Source of the DNA: Phocicoccus schoeneichii
GTDB lineage: Bacteria; Bacillota; Bacilli; Staphylococcales; Salinicoccaceae
Direction of reading: 5' to 3'
NCBI RefSeq assembly: GCF_014635565.1
Contig: NZ_BMDB01000001.1
Span: 496,001-560,000, forward strand
Length of the DNA stretch: 64,000 nucleotides
In this document: positions 7,553-15,950 of the stretch, piece after piece
How positions within the stretch are numbered: position 1 is the first letter of the stretch
Layout of the letters: every line of letters begins with the position of its first letter
Program-made: the position numbers and the translations under genes
The notes under the pieces: generated by a model
The model's input: only the letters and a program-made list of their open reading frames with translations
The model's database searches: none
What the model was told of the DNA's origin: nothing

Positions 7553-8281
7553 TTTTTCTAAGAACTGGTCGATTGTTTTAAACACATCTTCTTTTCTGTC
7601 TTCATCTGTATCAAACCATATGACTGGAAGCTTATTTCTAAAATAAGTCAGCTGACGTTTCGCATAGTTCCTAGAATTCTTCTGTATATTTTCTTTTACT
7701 TCTTCTAGAGTTAGACTTCCTTCAAAGTATGGAATAAACTCTTTATAACCAATTGCACCACTTGCAGTGAGTCCAAATGTATAATTATCAAAAAGTTTCT
7801 TTACCTCGTTTTCTAATCCCGCTTCAAACATCTCTTCAACGCGCGCATTAATTGCTTCATAAAGCTTAGCTCGGTCTCTATTTAAACCGATAACTAACGC
7901 ATCATATTTAATATCTGTGTCTGTTTCATTGTCTTTATCAAACTCAAATTCATAAAGCAACGCTTGAATATAAAATCCTGTTCCCCCAACGATGAACGGA
8001 ATTTTTCCTTTAGCATATGACTCATCAATAAGGCTTTTTACATCTCTTTGAAACTCAGCAACTGAATAAATTTCTTCTGGTGTAATCACATCAATCATGT
8101 AATGATTAACACCATCCATCTCACTTTCAGTAATTTTTCCAGTTCCTATATCCATACCCTTATATATTTGCATAGAATCCCCACTGATGACTTCAAGGTC
8201 ATATTTTTTTGCGATATCGATAGAAAGGGCGGTCTTCCCTACTGCTGTTGGTCCAACTAAGACAATGATTTTTTTATTCAT
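7544..8281 (-). CDS. miaA: tRNA dimethylallyltransferase MiaA lacking the insertion domain
   Basis: MiaA transfers a dimethylallyl group to A37 of tRNAs reading UNN codons. The core is intact: P-loop GPTAVGKT (10-17), DSMQIY (35-40), GGTGFY (99-104), GAIGYKEF (175-182) and YAKRQLTYFRN (206-216). The protein has only 245 residues against about 310 usually. The missing piece is the helical insertion that normally follows ALLYEFEF and carries the DPxSAxxIHPND and RALE motifs; here about 15 residues (112-127) join the flanking strands directly. There is no frameshift, so this is a clean in-frame loss. Whether it still grips tRNA is unknown. Its start overlaps the upstream hydrolase by 8 bases. 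Confidence 0.88.
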   Translation of the reverse strand: MNKKIIVLVGPTAVGKTALSIDIAKKYDLEVISGDSMQIYKGMDIGTGKITESEMDGVNHYMIDVITPEEIYSVAEFQRDVKSLIDESYAKGKIPFIVGGTGFYIQALLYEFEFDKDNETDTDIKYDALVIGLNRDRAKLYEAINARVEEMFEAGLENEVKKLFDNYTFGLTASGAIGYKEFIPYFEGSLTLEEVKENIQKNSRNYAKRQLTYFRNKLPVIWFDTDEDRKEDVFKTIDQFLEKNI

Positions 8282-9149
8282 TATTAATCATCCACTCTAT
8301 AATCAAATCATAAATGTCATATTTAGCACCCTCATTTAATACTTCGTGTCGATACCCTTCAAATAAATAGGCGGAGACATCTAAACCTGTTGCCGTATAT
8401 TTATCTTTTAGTATTTCTATATCTCTTCCATAATGTCCGAAGGGGTCCTCTTTCCCAGAGATGAAAAGATATTTTGCAGACTTACTATACGTATCTATAA
8501 ATGATTCTCTATCAGCGATTTGAATTGCTTCCAATGTTTCTTTTAATGCAGTGTTCGACATCAAATTTCCACTTAACGGGTCTCTGTTATATTCATGAAT
8601 GTTTGCATAGTTTTCTGAAAGCCATCTATTTCTAGTATTACCTTTAAAGTGCGCGTCGTAACCTAAAAAACCAAGCGTGTTGATCACTGGACTACGTCTC
8701 ACTGGAAATTGATGCGCTAGTCTCGAAATAAATTTCCCGCCGATTGAATCTGTCAGTTGATTTTTCATTCCAGTTCCAATGATAATAGCACCTGTTGGTT
8801 CAATATATTTAAGAAGTATTCTGAGTACGATACTCCCCATTGAGTGACCAAGTACATACTTTGGCATGTCACCCGGTAACATTTCAAAAACTGCCTTCGC
8901 ATCCTCGACAAGATCAGAGAATGAATCAAAATGACCGATTTTTTCTTTTTTTCTTGTACCATGACCTCTATGATCATAAATGACTGCATAAATATCATTA
9001 TCATAGAAATATTGCAACATTGAATGATATCTTTTTTTATGCTCAGCCATTCCATGTAATATGAGAATACACGCTTTTGGATTCTCTGGAGCATATACTC
9101 TCACTTTAAATTCTGTATCTTCTCTTATTACTGTTTGAACTGTAAACAC
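8274..9149 (-). CDS. Alpha/beta hydrolase, monoacylglycerol lipase/lysophospholipase-like
   Basis: This 291-residue serine hydrolase has the nucleophile elbow GHSMG (Ser103), an oxyanion region LHGMAEH (31-37) and the likely remaining triad residues Asp235 (GKEDPFG) and His268 (GYRHEV). The pattern is that of the Hydrolase_4 group, which includes monoacylglycerol lipases and lysophospholipases. The GTG start at 9147-9149 follows GGAGA. It sits between mutL (9 bases away) and miaA (overlapping), as its homologue does next to miaA in Staphylococcus, where the glpPFKD genes separate it from mutL; those are missing here. The substrate is inferred from family only. Confidence 0.8.
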   Translation of the reverse strand: MFTVQTVIREDTEFKVRVYAPENPKACILILHGMAEHKKRYHSMLQYFYDNDIYAVIYDHRGHGTRKKEKIGHFDSFSDLVEDAKAVFEMLPGDMPKYVLGHSMGSIVLRILLKYIEPTGAIIIGTGMKNQLTDSIGGKFISRLAHQFPVRRSPVINTLGFLGYDAHFKGNTRNRWLSENYANIHEYNRDPLSGNLMSNTALKETLEAIQIADRESFIDTYSKSAKYLFISGKEDPFGHYGRDIEILKDKYTATGLDVSAYLFEGYRHEVLNEGAKYDIYDLIIEWMINNE

Positions 9150-9158
9150 ATACTCTCC

Positions 9159-11036
9159 TCATTTCATAATTCGATTAAACATGCGTTCGATTTCGTATGT
9201 TGTAAAGTGAATGATGATTGGTCTTCCATGTGGACATGTAAATGGTGAATGACATTGACCTAATTCATCTAAAAGATTTTGCATTTGTCTTTTATCAAGA
9301 TAATGATTGGCTTTAATTGAATCCTTACAACTCATCATGATAGACATTTCTTCTTTATAGTCTTCCACACTAAAGTGATCTGTGTTAGAGATAAAATCAA
9401 TCACTGCACGAATATCGCCCTCAGGATCTTTTTGATTAATCCAGCTAGGGTATTCTACGACTGTGTAGTTCTTCATGCCAGTCTTCTCAATTTTGAAGCT
9501 TAGATTTTTCAAGTCATTGAGTTTTTCATCTATTTTAATGACATCATCATATGCGAACTCAAATGTATAAGGAAGCAGTAGTTGCACCTTTTCGTCGCGG
9601 TTTTTAATATGATTATAATAATACTCATATTTTATGCGCTCTTGTGCAGCGTGTTGATCCATTAAATAAAGTCCTGTCTCATTTTGCATTAAGATGTATG
9701 TACCATGAAACTGTCCAATGATTTCAAAGTACGGAAGTCTTTCTTTTTTTACTTCTACTTCTGTTACTCCTCTAGTATCGTCTTTAAAGCTTTGTGGTAT
9801 AGATTCATTTGCTCTAGATACGTTTGGTGGTACCTCTCTGTCCACATTTTTATTGTTATAACTTAAGATATTATCTCTAAAAGTTTTGTCTTCACTATCA
9901 GTATTCTCTTTTGAGTAGTCTTTTTCTCTTTGAATCCATGGATTGATACCATCAGTAATTGAACTAAAATCAATTGCTTCTTGTTCTATACGTGGCTTTT
10001 CAATCTTAGGCTTTTGAAACGTTGTATGTTCAATTGAATCAGGGATCAAGGTCTCGCCATGAAGCACTTTTTTAATTGACTCTTCTATCAGTGCTTCTAG
10101 TTCTTTTATTTTAGAAATTCTGACTTCAGTTTTAGCAGGATGTACATTGACGTCTACGATTTTCGGATCCATATCCACGTTTAAAATGACGATTGGGTAT
10201 TTATCTTTTGCTAAAAGTGTGTGATATGCACGTATCACACTATTCGTTAGTCTAAAGTCACGAATCATTCGGTTATTGATTGAGATATTAATATAGTTTC
10301 TATTACTTCTCGTCATTTCGGGTCTAATGATATAACCTGTTAATGAATAATCCGGTGATTTCGCTTCGACTGGAAGGGCGATTCTTGCGGTGTTTATGCC
10401 ATAAATATCTGCAATAATCTCTTTTAGATTTCCGTTCCCTTTAGTTCTAAATCTCTGTTTACCGTCGAACGTCAGTTTAAAACTAATATTTGGATGGTTA
10501 AAACTAAACTTCTGCATGACATCAATAATTTTACCTGCTTCAGTCGTCAAACTACTTACATACTTATAACGTGCCGGCGTGTTAAAGAATAGGTCTAGAA
10601 CGATAACTTCGGTGCCTTTACGTTCAGCAGCTGGTTCACGAACGACTTCTTCACCACCATACATTTCGATCAAGAATGGTGCGCTCGATTCGTTGAAGCT
10701 CTTCACGATCGTTCTAGAAACAGAGCTGATTGACGCAAGTGCTTCTCCTCTGAATCCCATCGTGCGAATGGAAAAGAGATCATAATCCGATGAAATTTTA
10801 GACGTCGCGTGTCGTTCAAATAGTAGTGATGCATCTTCTTTTAAAATGCCATCACCATCATCGATAACCTTAATTGATTTCATACCACTCTCTTCAATGA
10901 AGACTTCAATATAACTCGCATTCGCATCGATACTATTCTCGACGAGTTCTTTTACGATGGAGCTCGGTCTTTCTACAACTTCACCAGCAGCAATTTTATT
11001 TGTGATAATCGGATCTAATACTTGAATGTTTGCCAA
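9159..11036 (-). CDS. mutL: DNA mismatch repair protein MutL
   Basis: MutL couples MutS mismatch recognition to strand nicking and excision. The 625-residue protein has the N-terminal GHKL ATPase motifs (ELVENSIDA near residue 31, DDGDGI, TMGFRGEAL) and a C-terminal endonuclease domain with DQHAAQERIKYE starting at residue 460, SCK at 569-571 and CPHGRP at 601-606. It should therefore be a nicking-competent MutL as in other Firmicutes without MutH. The linker (roughly 340-430) is polar and poorly conserved. The start is a TTG at 11034-11036 behind AAAGGAGG. It lies 41 bases downstream of mutS. Confidence 0.95.
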   Translation of the reverse strand: MANIQVLDPIITNKIAAGEVVERPSSIVKELVENSIDANASYIEVFIEESGMKSIKVIDDGDGILKEDASLLFERHATSKISSDYDLFSIRTMGFRGEALASISSVSRTIVKSFNESSAPFLIEMYGGEEVVREPAAERKGTEVIVLDLFFNTPARYKYVSSLTTEAGKIIDVMQKFSFNHPNISFKLTFDGKQRFRTKGNGNLKEIIADIYGINTARIALPVEAKSPDYSLTGYIIRPEMTRSNRNYINISINNRMIRDFRLTNSVIRAYHTLLAKDKYPIVILNVDMDPKIVDVNVHPAKTEVRISKIKELEALIEESIKKVLHGETLIPDSIEHTTFQKPKIEKPRIEQEAIDFSSITDGINPWIQREKDYSKENTDSEDKTFRDNILSYNNKNVDREVPPNVSRANESIPQSFKDDTRGVTEVEVKKERLPYFEIIGQFHGTYILMQNETGLYLMDQHAAQERIKYEYYYNHIKNRDEKVQLLLPYTFEFAYDDVIKIDEKLNDLKNLSFKIEKTGMKNYTVVEYPSWINQKDPEGDIRAVIDFISNTDHFSVEDYKEEMSIMMSCKDSIKANHYLDKRQMQNLLDELGQCHSPFTCPHGRPIIIHFTTYEIERMFNRIMK

Positions 11037-11077
11037 GATATATCCTCCTTTACACTATTTATTAACTCAAGCACACG

Positions 11078-13588
11078 CTACTTCATTTCTTTTTTTATTT
11101 TATCGATAAACATGAGTGCATCAAGTGGTGATAATTCATTGATGTTTAAGTTCTTGATTTGCTCTAATATTTCAGTATTTGTGTCATCGAATTTGCTCGT
11201 ATCATTATCCATTAAATCGAGTTCTAATTGTCTCACATTAGACGTTTCATTCACTTCTAGTGTACTCAATATATTTCTCGCTTCAACGATGACCTCAAGC
11301 GGTAATCCGGCAAGTTCGGCGACATGAATACCGTAACTCTTTTCTACTGCACCATATTCTACTTTGTGTAAGAAGATTAGTTCTCCATTGTGCTCTGTCG
11401 CTTTTACATGTACGTTAACAAGTCTATGGAGTCTCTTATCAAGCTCAGTCAATTCATGATAGTGCGTTGAAAATAGTGTCTTTGCACCGATTTTATTATG
11501 AATGTATAAAAGCATTGCTTCAGCTAAAGCCATACCGTCATATGTTGACGTTCCGCGACCTATCTCATCGAAGATTAAAAGAGAGTCTTTCGTTGCGTGT
11601 TTTAATGCTTCGTTTGCTTCCATCATCTCAATCATAAATGTCGATTTACCACTCGATAGATCGTCGCTAGCACCGATACGTGTGAAAATCGCGTCAAAGA
11701 TTGGAACTGTTGCTTTACTCGCAGGAACAAACATCCCCATCTGTGCCATGATCGCAATGAGTGCTATTTGACGCATGTACGTACTCTTACCACTCATGTT
11801 GGGTCCTGTGATTAAATAGATACCCGTATCCTGGTCAAGTTTCACATCGTTTGGTACATAATTCGTTTCTCCACTCATCTTTTCAACGATCGGGTGTCTT
11901 GAGTCTTTCAGTTCTAAAATAGAATCACTAAACTCTGGTTTTACAAGTCTATACATGTTTGCTACGGTCGCAAAGCTGATAAAGACATCGAGCATCGCAA
12001 GTTGTTCAGCAATGATTTGAAGTCTCGTGATATGCTCACTAAGCATATCTTTTAATTCTAGGAACATACGATATTCTAGTAAGATACTCTCATCTTCTGA
12101 TTTCAAGATTTTATCTTCCATAGATTTTAACTCATCGGTAATATAGCGTTCAGCATTCGTTAATGTCTGACGTCTTGTATAGCCATATGCATCTGAGTCA
12201 AATGAAGTCGCTTGCCCTTTTGATATTTCAATAAAGTATCCAAATACTTTGTTGAAACCAATCTTCATGTTTTTAATGCCTGTGCGTTCACGTTCTTTTT
12301 CAAGATAATTTTCAAGCCAAACTCTTGAATTATCACGGATTTCTCTTAACTCATCGAGCGCTTCACTCACACCTGACTTAAAGATTTCACCTTCACGAAT
12401 GGTTTTTGGGGCTTCATCTTTTAAAACTTTTAGAGTGTTGTAAATATCACTCATATTATCGAAGTTTCTGAAAATGTGGTTGTCCGTAAGTTTCGTTTCT
12501 ATTAGTAAAGTTTCTATTTCAGGAAGATGTTCGAGCGAATCTCTCAGTTGAATAAGTCCTTTCACATCAATGTTACCGAAGCTCATTCTACCGACAAGCC
12601 TTTCAATATCGTAAACGTTGTTAAGAAGATTTTTCATGTCTTCTCTAGGCAAGAAATTATCCAGAAGAATTTCGACGATATTTTGACGGTTGATAATATC
12701 TTCTTTATTCACTAATGGTTGTTCGATTAAACGACGCAGTCTTCTTTTGCCCATTGGCGTTTCTGTGTGGTTAAGATACCAATAAAGCGATCCTTTTTGT
12801 TTTTTCGTCTGTAAGTTTTCGAGTAACTCTAAGTTAGATAATGCTGCATAGTTCAACTTTAAATATGCGTGTACATTATATTTTTCTACCGGTTTTAAGT
12901 GCTCTAGTGGTTTCATATTTTGCGTTTCAATGTAAGAAAGAAGTAAATCGACTGCGTTTCTATTTAAAACATCTGAATTTAACTCAATATCATGTGTTTC
13001 AAATGTATCTTTAACTGTAATCATCGGCGGTTCATAAAACATATCTCGGACACTTTTTAGAGCGTGACTATTCACTACGATTTCTCGAGGCGTGATACGT
13101 CTGATTTCACTTGTAACTACTTCTAAATCAGTTGTGTCGAATTGGTAAATTTCTCCAGTTGATATATCACTATAAGACACTTCGTATGTTTGATTATTAA
13201 AATAGACAGATAAAATAAAGTTACTCTCTCCAGAGTCAATTCCAAAGTCATCGATCAGAGTCCCAGGAGTAATGATACGCACTACCTCTCGCTTCACCAT
13301 ACCTTTTACTTCTTTAGGATCTTCCATCTGCTCACAGATTGCTACTTTGTATCCGTGATTGATAAGTTTTTCGATATACCCCTTTGCAGAATGATGAGGC
13401 ACGCCTGCCATAGGTATATTATTCTTTTTATCTCTAGTAGTAAGCGTAATTTCTAATACTTTTGCAGCAGTCACTGCGTCGTCATAGAAGAGTTCATAAA
13501 AATCGCCAAGTCTAAACAAAAGAAGCGCGTCTTTATGGTCTTCTTTGATACTAAAATATTGTTTCATCATCGGGGTTACGTTCGTCAT
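11078..13588 (-). CDS. mutS: DNA mismatch repair protein MutS
   Basis: MutS binds base mismatches and small loops and recruits MutL. The 836-residue protein has the mismatch-reading Phe-x-Glu motif in GDFYELF (Phe30, Glu32), the connector, core and clamp domains, and a C-terminal ABC-type ATPase with Walker A GPNMSGKST, Walker B LLIFDEIGRGTS and a conserved STHYHEL histidine loop. The length is close to that of Staphylococcus MutS. It precedes mutL. A perfect -10 (TATAAT) lies at 13602-13607, just after the ricA terminator, so mutSL probably has its own promoter. Confidence 0.97.
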   Translation of the reverse strand: MTNVTPMMKQYFSIKEDHKDALLLFRLGDFYELFYDDAVTAAKVLEITLTTRDKKNNIPMAGVPHHSAKGYIEKLINHGYKVAICEQMEDPKEVKGMVKREVVRIITPGTLIDDFGIDSGESNFILSVYFNNQTYEVSYSDISTGEIYQFDTTDLEVVTSEIRRITPREIVVNSHALKSVRDMFYEPPMITVKDTFETHDIELNSDVLNRNAVDLLLSYIETQNMKPLEHLKPVEKYNVHAYLKLNYAALSNLELLENLQTKKQKGSLYWYLNHTETPMGKRRLRRLIEQPLVNKEDIINRQNIVEILLDNFLPREDMKNLLNNVYDIERLVGRMSFGNIDVKGLIQLRDSLEHLPEIETLLIETKLTDNHIFRNFDNMSDIYNTLKVLKDEAPKTIREGEIFKSGVSEALDELREIRDNSRVWLENYLEKERERTGIKNMKIGFNKVFGYFIEISKGQATSFDSDAYGYTRRQTLTNAERYITDELKSMEDKILKSEDESILLEYRMFLELKDMLSEHITRLQIIAEQLAMLDVFISFATVANMYRLVKPEFSDSILELKDSRHPIVEKMSGETNYVPNDVKLDQDTGIYLITGPNMSGKSTYMRQIALIAIMAQMGMFVPASKATVPIFDAIFTRIGASDDLSSGKSTFMIEMMEANEALKHATKDSLLIFDEIGRGTSTYDGMALAEAMLLYIHNKIGAKTLFSTHYHELTELDKRLHRLVNVHVKATEHNGELIFLHKVEYGAVEKSYGIHVAELAGLPLEVIVEARNILSTLEVNETSNVRQLELDLMDNDTSKFDDTNTEILEQIKNLNINELSPLDALMFIDKIKKEMK

Positions 13589-13601
13589 TTCTTACACATC
13601 C

Positions 13602-13607
13602 ATTATA
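13602..13607 (-). promoter_or_regulatory. -10 element of mutS
   Basis: TATAAT on the minus strand sits 13 bases before the mutS ATG and directly after the T tract of the ricA terminator. A -35 would fall inside the terminator hairpin, and none is clear. Confidence 0.4.
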
Positions 13608-13613
13608 AAAATT

Positions 13614-13641
13614 TAAAAAAGAGGCGAATATAATCGCCTCT
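13614..13641 (-). terminator. Intrinsic terminator of ricA
   Basis: An eight-pair GC-rich stem (AGAGGCGA/TCGCCTCT; 13620-13627 with 13634-13641) is followed on the minus strand by TTTTTAAATTT. Confidence 0.85.
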
Positions 13642-13649
13642 ATGAGTTC

Positions 13650-14075
13650 TTATTTAACGTCCTTGCTCGGTCTATTTGCCATTGCTGCACCAGTTTCACC
13701 TTCAAGATGATCTCCACCAGTACGTTCAATGATTTCGTGTGTAACAGTGCTGCTGATTGCATGTGACACCATCTGTAAGATACTGTTCACGTCATCTTGT
13801 GCATCCATGAACTGATTTACAATTGGCATGTTGTCTAGTTCTTCTTCAAGTACAGAAATCTTCTTCTCAGCAAGTTGGTGTGCTTTGTCTTTACCATAGC
13901 TTTGGAAGTTTACAGATTGTTGTTGTAGAGAACGTAATGACGCCATTTTTTCTCTTACATCTTTATTTTCGTGGATTTTTGCTTCAGCTTTTTCAAAGAA
14001 TTTAACTTCGTCAGTTTCAGCAATCATTTTACCGAGTTCTTTTGCTGCATTTACTATTTCATCTTTTGTATACAT
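13650..14075 (-). CDS. ricA: RicA (YmcA), subunit of the RicAFT complex
   Basis: RicA works with RicF (YlbF) and RicT (YaaT) to direct RNase Y to certain mRNAs and to influence Fe-S dependent processes. The 141-residue, mostly helical protein matches Bacillus YmcA along its length, including the conserved stretches AEAKIHEN, LQQQSVNF and HEIIERTGGDHLEGETG. Unlike the Bacillus protein it has no cysteine near the C terminus. RicA next to mutS is the standard Firmicutes arrangement. It has its own promoter (14108-14136) and terminator, so it is probably monocistronic. In Staphylococcus miaB lies upstream; here an ABC exporter occupies that place. Confidence 0.88.
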   Translation of the reverse strand: MYTKDEIVNAAKELGKMIAETDEVKFFEKAEAKIHENKDVREKMASLRSLQQQSVNFQSYGKDKAHQLAEKKISVLEEELDNMPIVNQFMDAQDDVNSILQMVSHAISSTVTHEIIERTGGDHLEGETGAAMANRPSKDVK

Positions 14076-14107
14076 TTAATTCTCACCTTTAATTAGTCGT
14101 TGTCTTC

Positions 14108-14136
14108 ATTATAAAGTGTTTAACTCGATTACTCAA
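14108..14136 (-). promoter_or_regulatory. Sigma-A promoter of ricA
   Basis: On the minus strand TTGAGT (14136-14131), a 17-base spacer and a perfect TATAAT (14113-14108) lie 33 bases before the ricA start codon. Confidence 0.7.
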
Positions 14137-14138
14137 CA

Positions 14139-15950
14139 TTAGCCATTCACCATTTTATAATAGATTCCTTTTTGACTTAGTAATTCTTCGTGAGAACCCA
14201 TTTCTTTGATAATTCCTTTTTCAAGTACGATTAATCGATCTACTGCACGCACAGTATTTAACCTGTGTGCAATAATAATTGATGTACGTCCCTTCATTAA
14301 CTCTTCTAATGCTTCTTGAATCTCAATTTCAGTGATTGTATCAATAGAAGATGTGGCTTCATCTAAGTATAACAGACTAGGATTTCTGACAAATGCACGT
14401 GCAATTGAGACAAGTTGTCTCTGTCCGACAGATAGACTTGTATGTTCTTCGTCAATAATTGTGTCATAACCGTCAGAAAGTTTCATGATGAAGCTATGCG
14501 CATTTGCACGTTTAGCCGCTTCAACAATTTCTTCGTCTGTTGCATCAAGATTACCGTACTTAATGTTCTCTTTAATTGATGTCTTAAATAGAAACGGATC
14601 TTGAAGTACGAATGCTGAATTGTCTTTTAATACATCACGTTTATAATCCATAATCGGTATGCCATCTATTTCAATTACACCCTGATCGACATCATAGAAT
14701 CTATTTAAGAGCTGTACAATCGTTGTTTTACCAGCACCAGTCGCCCCAATTAAAGCAATGGACTCCCCATTCTTAATGTCAAAAGATACATTTTTAATTG
14801 TTGGCTCATGTTGGTCTTTATTATAAGAAAATGTGACATCCTTAAATTCAATTGAACCTTTAATTTTTGCATTTTCTATATAACCACTATCTTCTTCAAC
14901 TTCAGTGTCAATAATTTGGAACACACGCTCAGCTCCGGCAATTGCTGATAACACTTGGTTAAATTGGTTAGCAAGATCTGCAAGTGGTCGTGTAAATTGT
15001 CTCGCGTATTCTGCGAACACTACAATTGTACCGACTGTCACGACGTTATCCATTGTAAGTGCGAGTAACCCACCGACACCTGCAACAATTGTAAAGCTCA
15101 AGTTATTTAAAACGTTCATTAATTTAGGAATCATACCTGAATAAAGGTTTGCCCAGAATGTAACATCTCTTAAATTTTTTGTCTTTACTTCAAATTCTTC
15201 AATAACGCGTTCTTCTTGCGAGAATACTTTTACTATTTCTTGACCAGAAATGACTTCTTCAATATATGCGTTCAATTCTCCAGTCGTTCTTTGGCGAATT
15301 TTATATAACGGACCTGTACGGTTTGTTATAAATCTAATTCCTACAACAAGTAACGGAATAATTGTCACCGTTAAGATTGTTAATAATGGAGATAAATACA
15401 GCATTACAGAAATCGTACCGATCAGTGTGATAATACTTGTCGTGAATTGTATGAATGATGAGTTCAATGTTTGAGAGAGTGTCTCAATATCGTTTGTCAT
15501 ACGACTCATTAATTCACCATGTTGTCTTCTATTATAGAAATCAATTGGTAAGTACTGCATGTGGTTAAATAACTCGTATCTCATATTAAATATCGTACGT
15601 TGTGATGCCCCAACCATTAAGAATGATTGTGTCAATGTTGTCAGTGAGTGCAAGATATATATGAATAGCAGAAATAATAGGATTTTTCCTACCCCACTAA
15701 AGTTTCCTGGAACAAAATATTTATCGATAATTTGTCCAACAATATAAGGTCCTAGTATTCCAAGTAAACTCGTCACTACGACAATACATACGATGAAGAT
15801 AATGACATTTCTTTCTCCACGCATGAACTGCCACAGTCGTTTCAGTGTACCGGTAAAGTCATTCGCACGACGTTTATTCTTCTTGTTTCCGATATCTTCT
15901 TTTTTTAGTATACGCTTTTGACCAAATGGTTCTCTTAAGAAGTTAATCAT
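14139..15950 (-). CDS. Heterodimeric ABC exporter, BmrD/YheH-like subunit
   Basis: This 603-residue half-transporter has six membrane helices and a C-terminal nucleotide-binding domain with Walker A GATGAGKTT, Walker B LLYLDEATS with a normal catalytic Glu, and an altered signature, LSVGQ in place of LSGGQ. It overlaps the upstream gene, whose Walker B is degenerate, so the two should form a heterodimer with one active and one degenerate ATP site, as in BmrC/BmrD. An upstream in-frame start exists, but the ATG at 15948-15950 follows CGGAGGGAGG and is preferred. The substrate may be a drug, lipid or peptide and cannot be inferred. Confidence 0.85.
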   Translation of the reverse strand: MINFLREPFGQKRILKKEDIGNKKNKRRANDFTGTLKRLWQFMRGERNVIIFIVCIVVVTSLLGILGPYIVGQIIDKYFVPGNFSGVGKILLFLLFIYILHSLTTLTQSFLMVGASQRTIFNMRYELFNHMQYLPIDFYNRRQHGELMSRMTNDIETLSQTLNSSFIQFTTSIITLIGTISVMLYLSPLLTILTVTIIPLLVVGIRFITNRTGPLYKIRQRTTGELNAYIEEVISGQEIVKVFSQEERVIEEFEVKTKNLRDVTFWANLYSGMIPKLMNVLNNLSFTIVAGVGGLLALTMDNVVTVGTIVVFAEYARQFTRPLADLANQFNQVLSAIAGAERVFQIIDTEVEEDSGYIENAKIKGSIEFKDVTFSYNKDQHEPTIKNVSFDIKNGESIALIGATGAGKTTIVQLLNRFYDVDQGVIEIDGIPIMDYKRDVLKDNSAFVLQDPFLFKTSIKENIKYGNLDATDEEIVEAAKRANAHSFIMKLSDGYDTIIDEEHTSLSVGQRQLVSIARAFVRNPSLLYLDEATSSIDTITEIEIQEALEELMKGRTSIIIAHRLNTVRAVDRLIVLEKGIIKEMGSHEELLSQKGIYYKMVNG

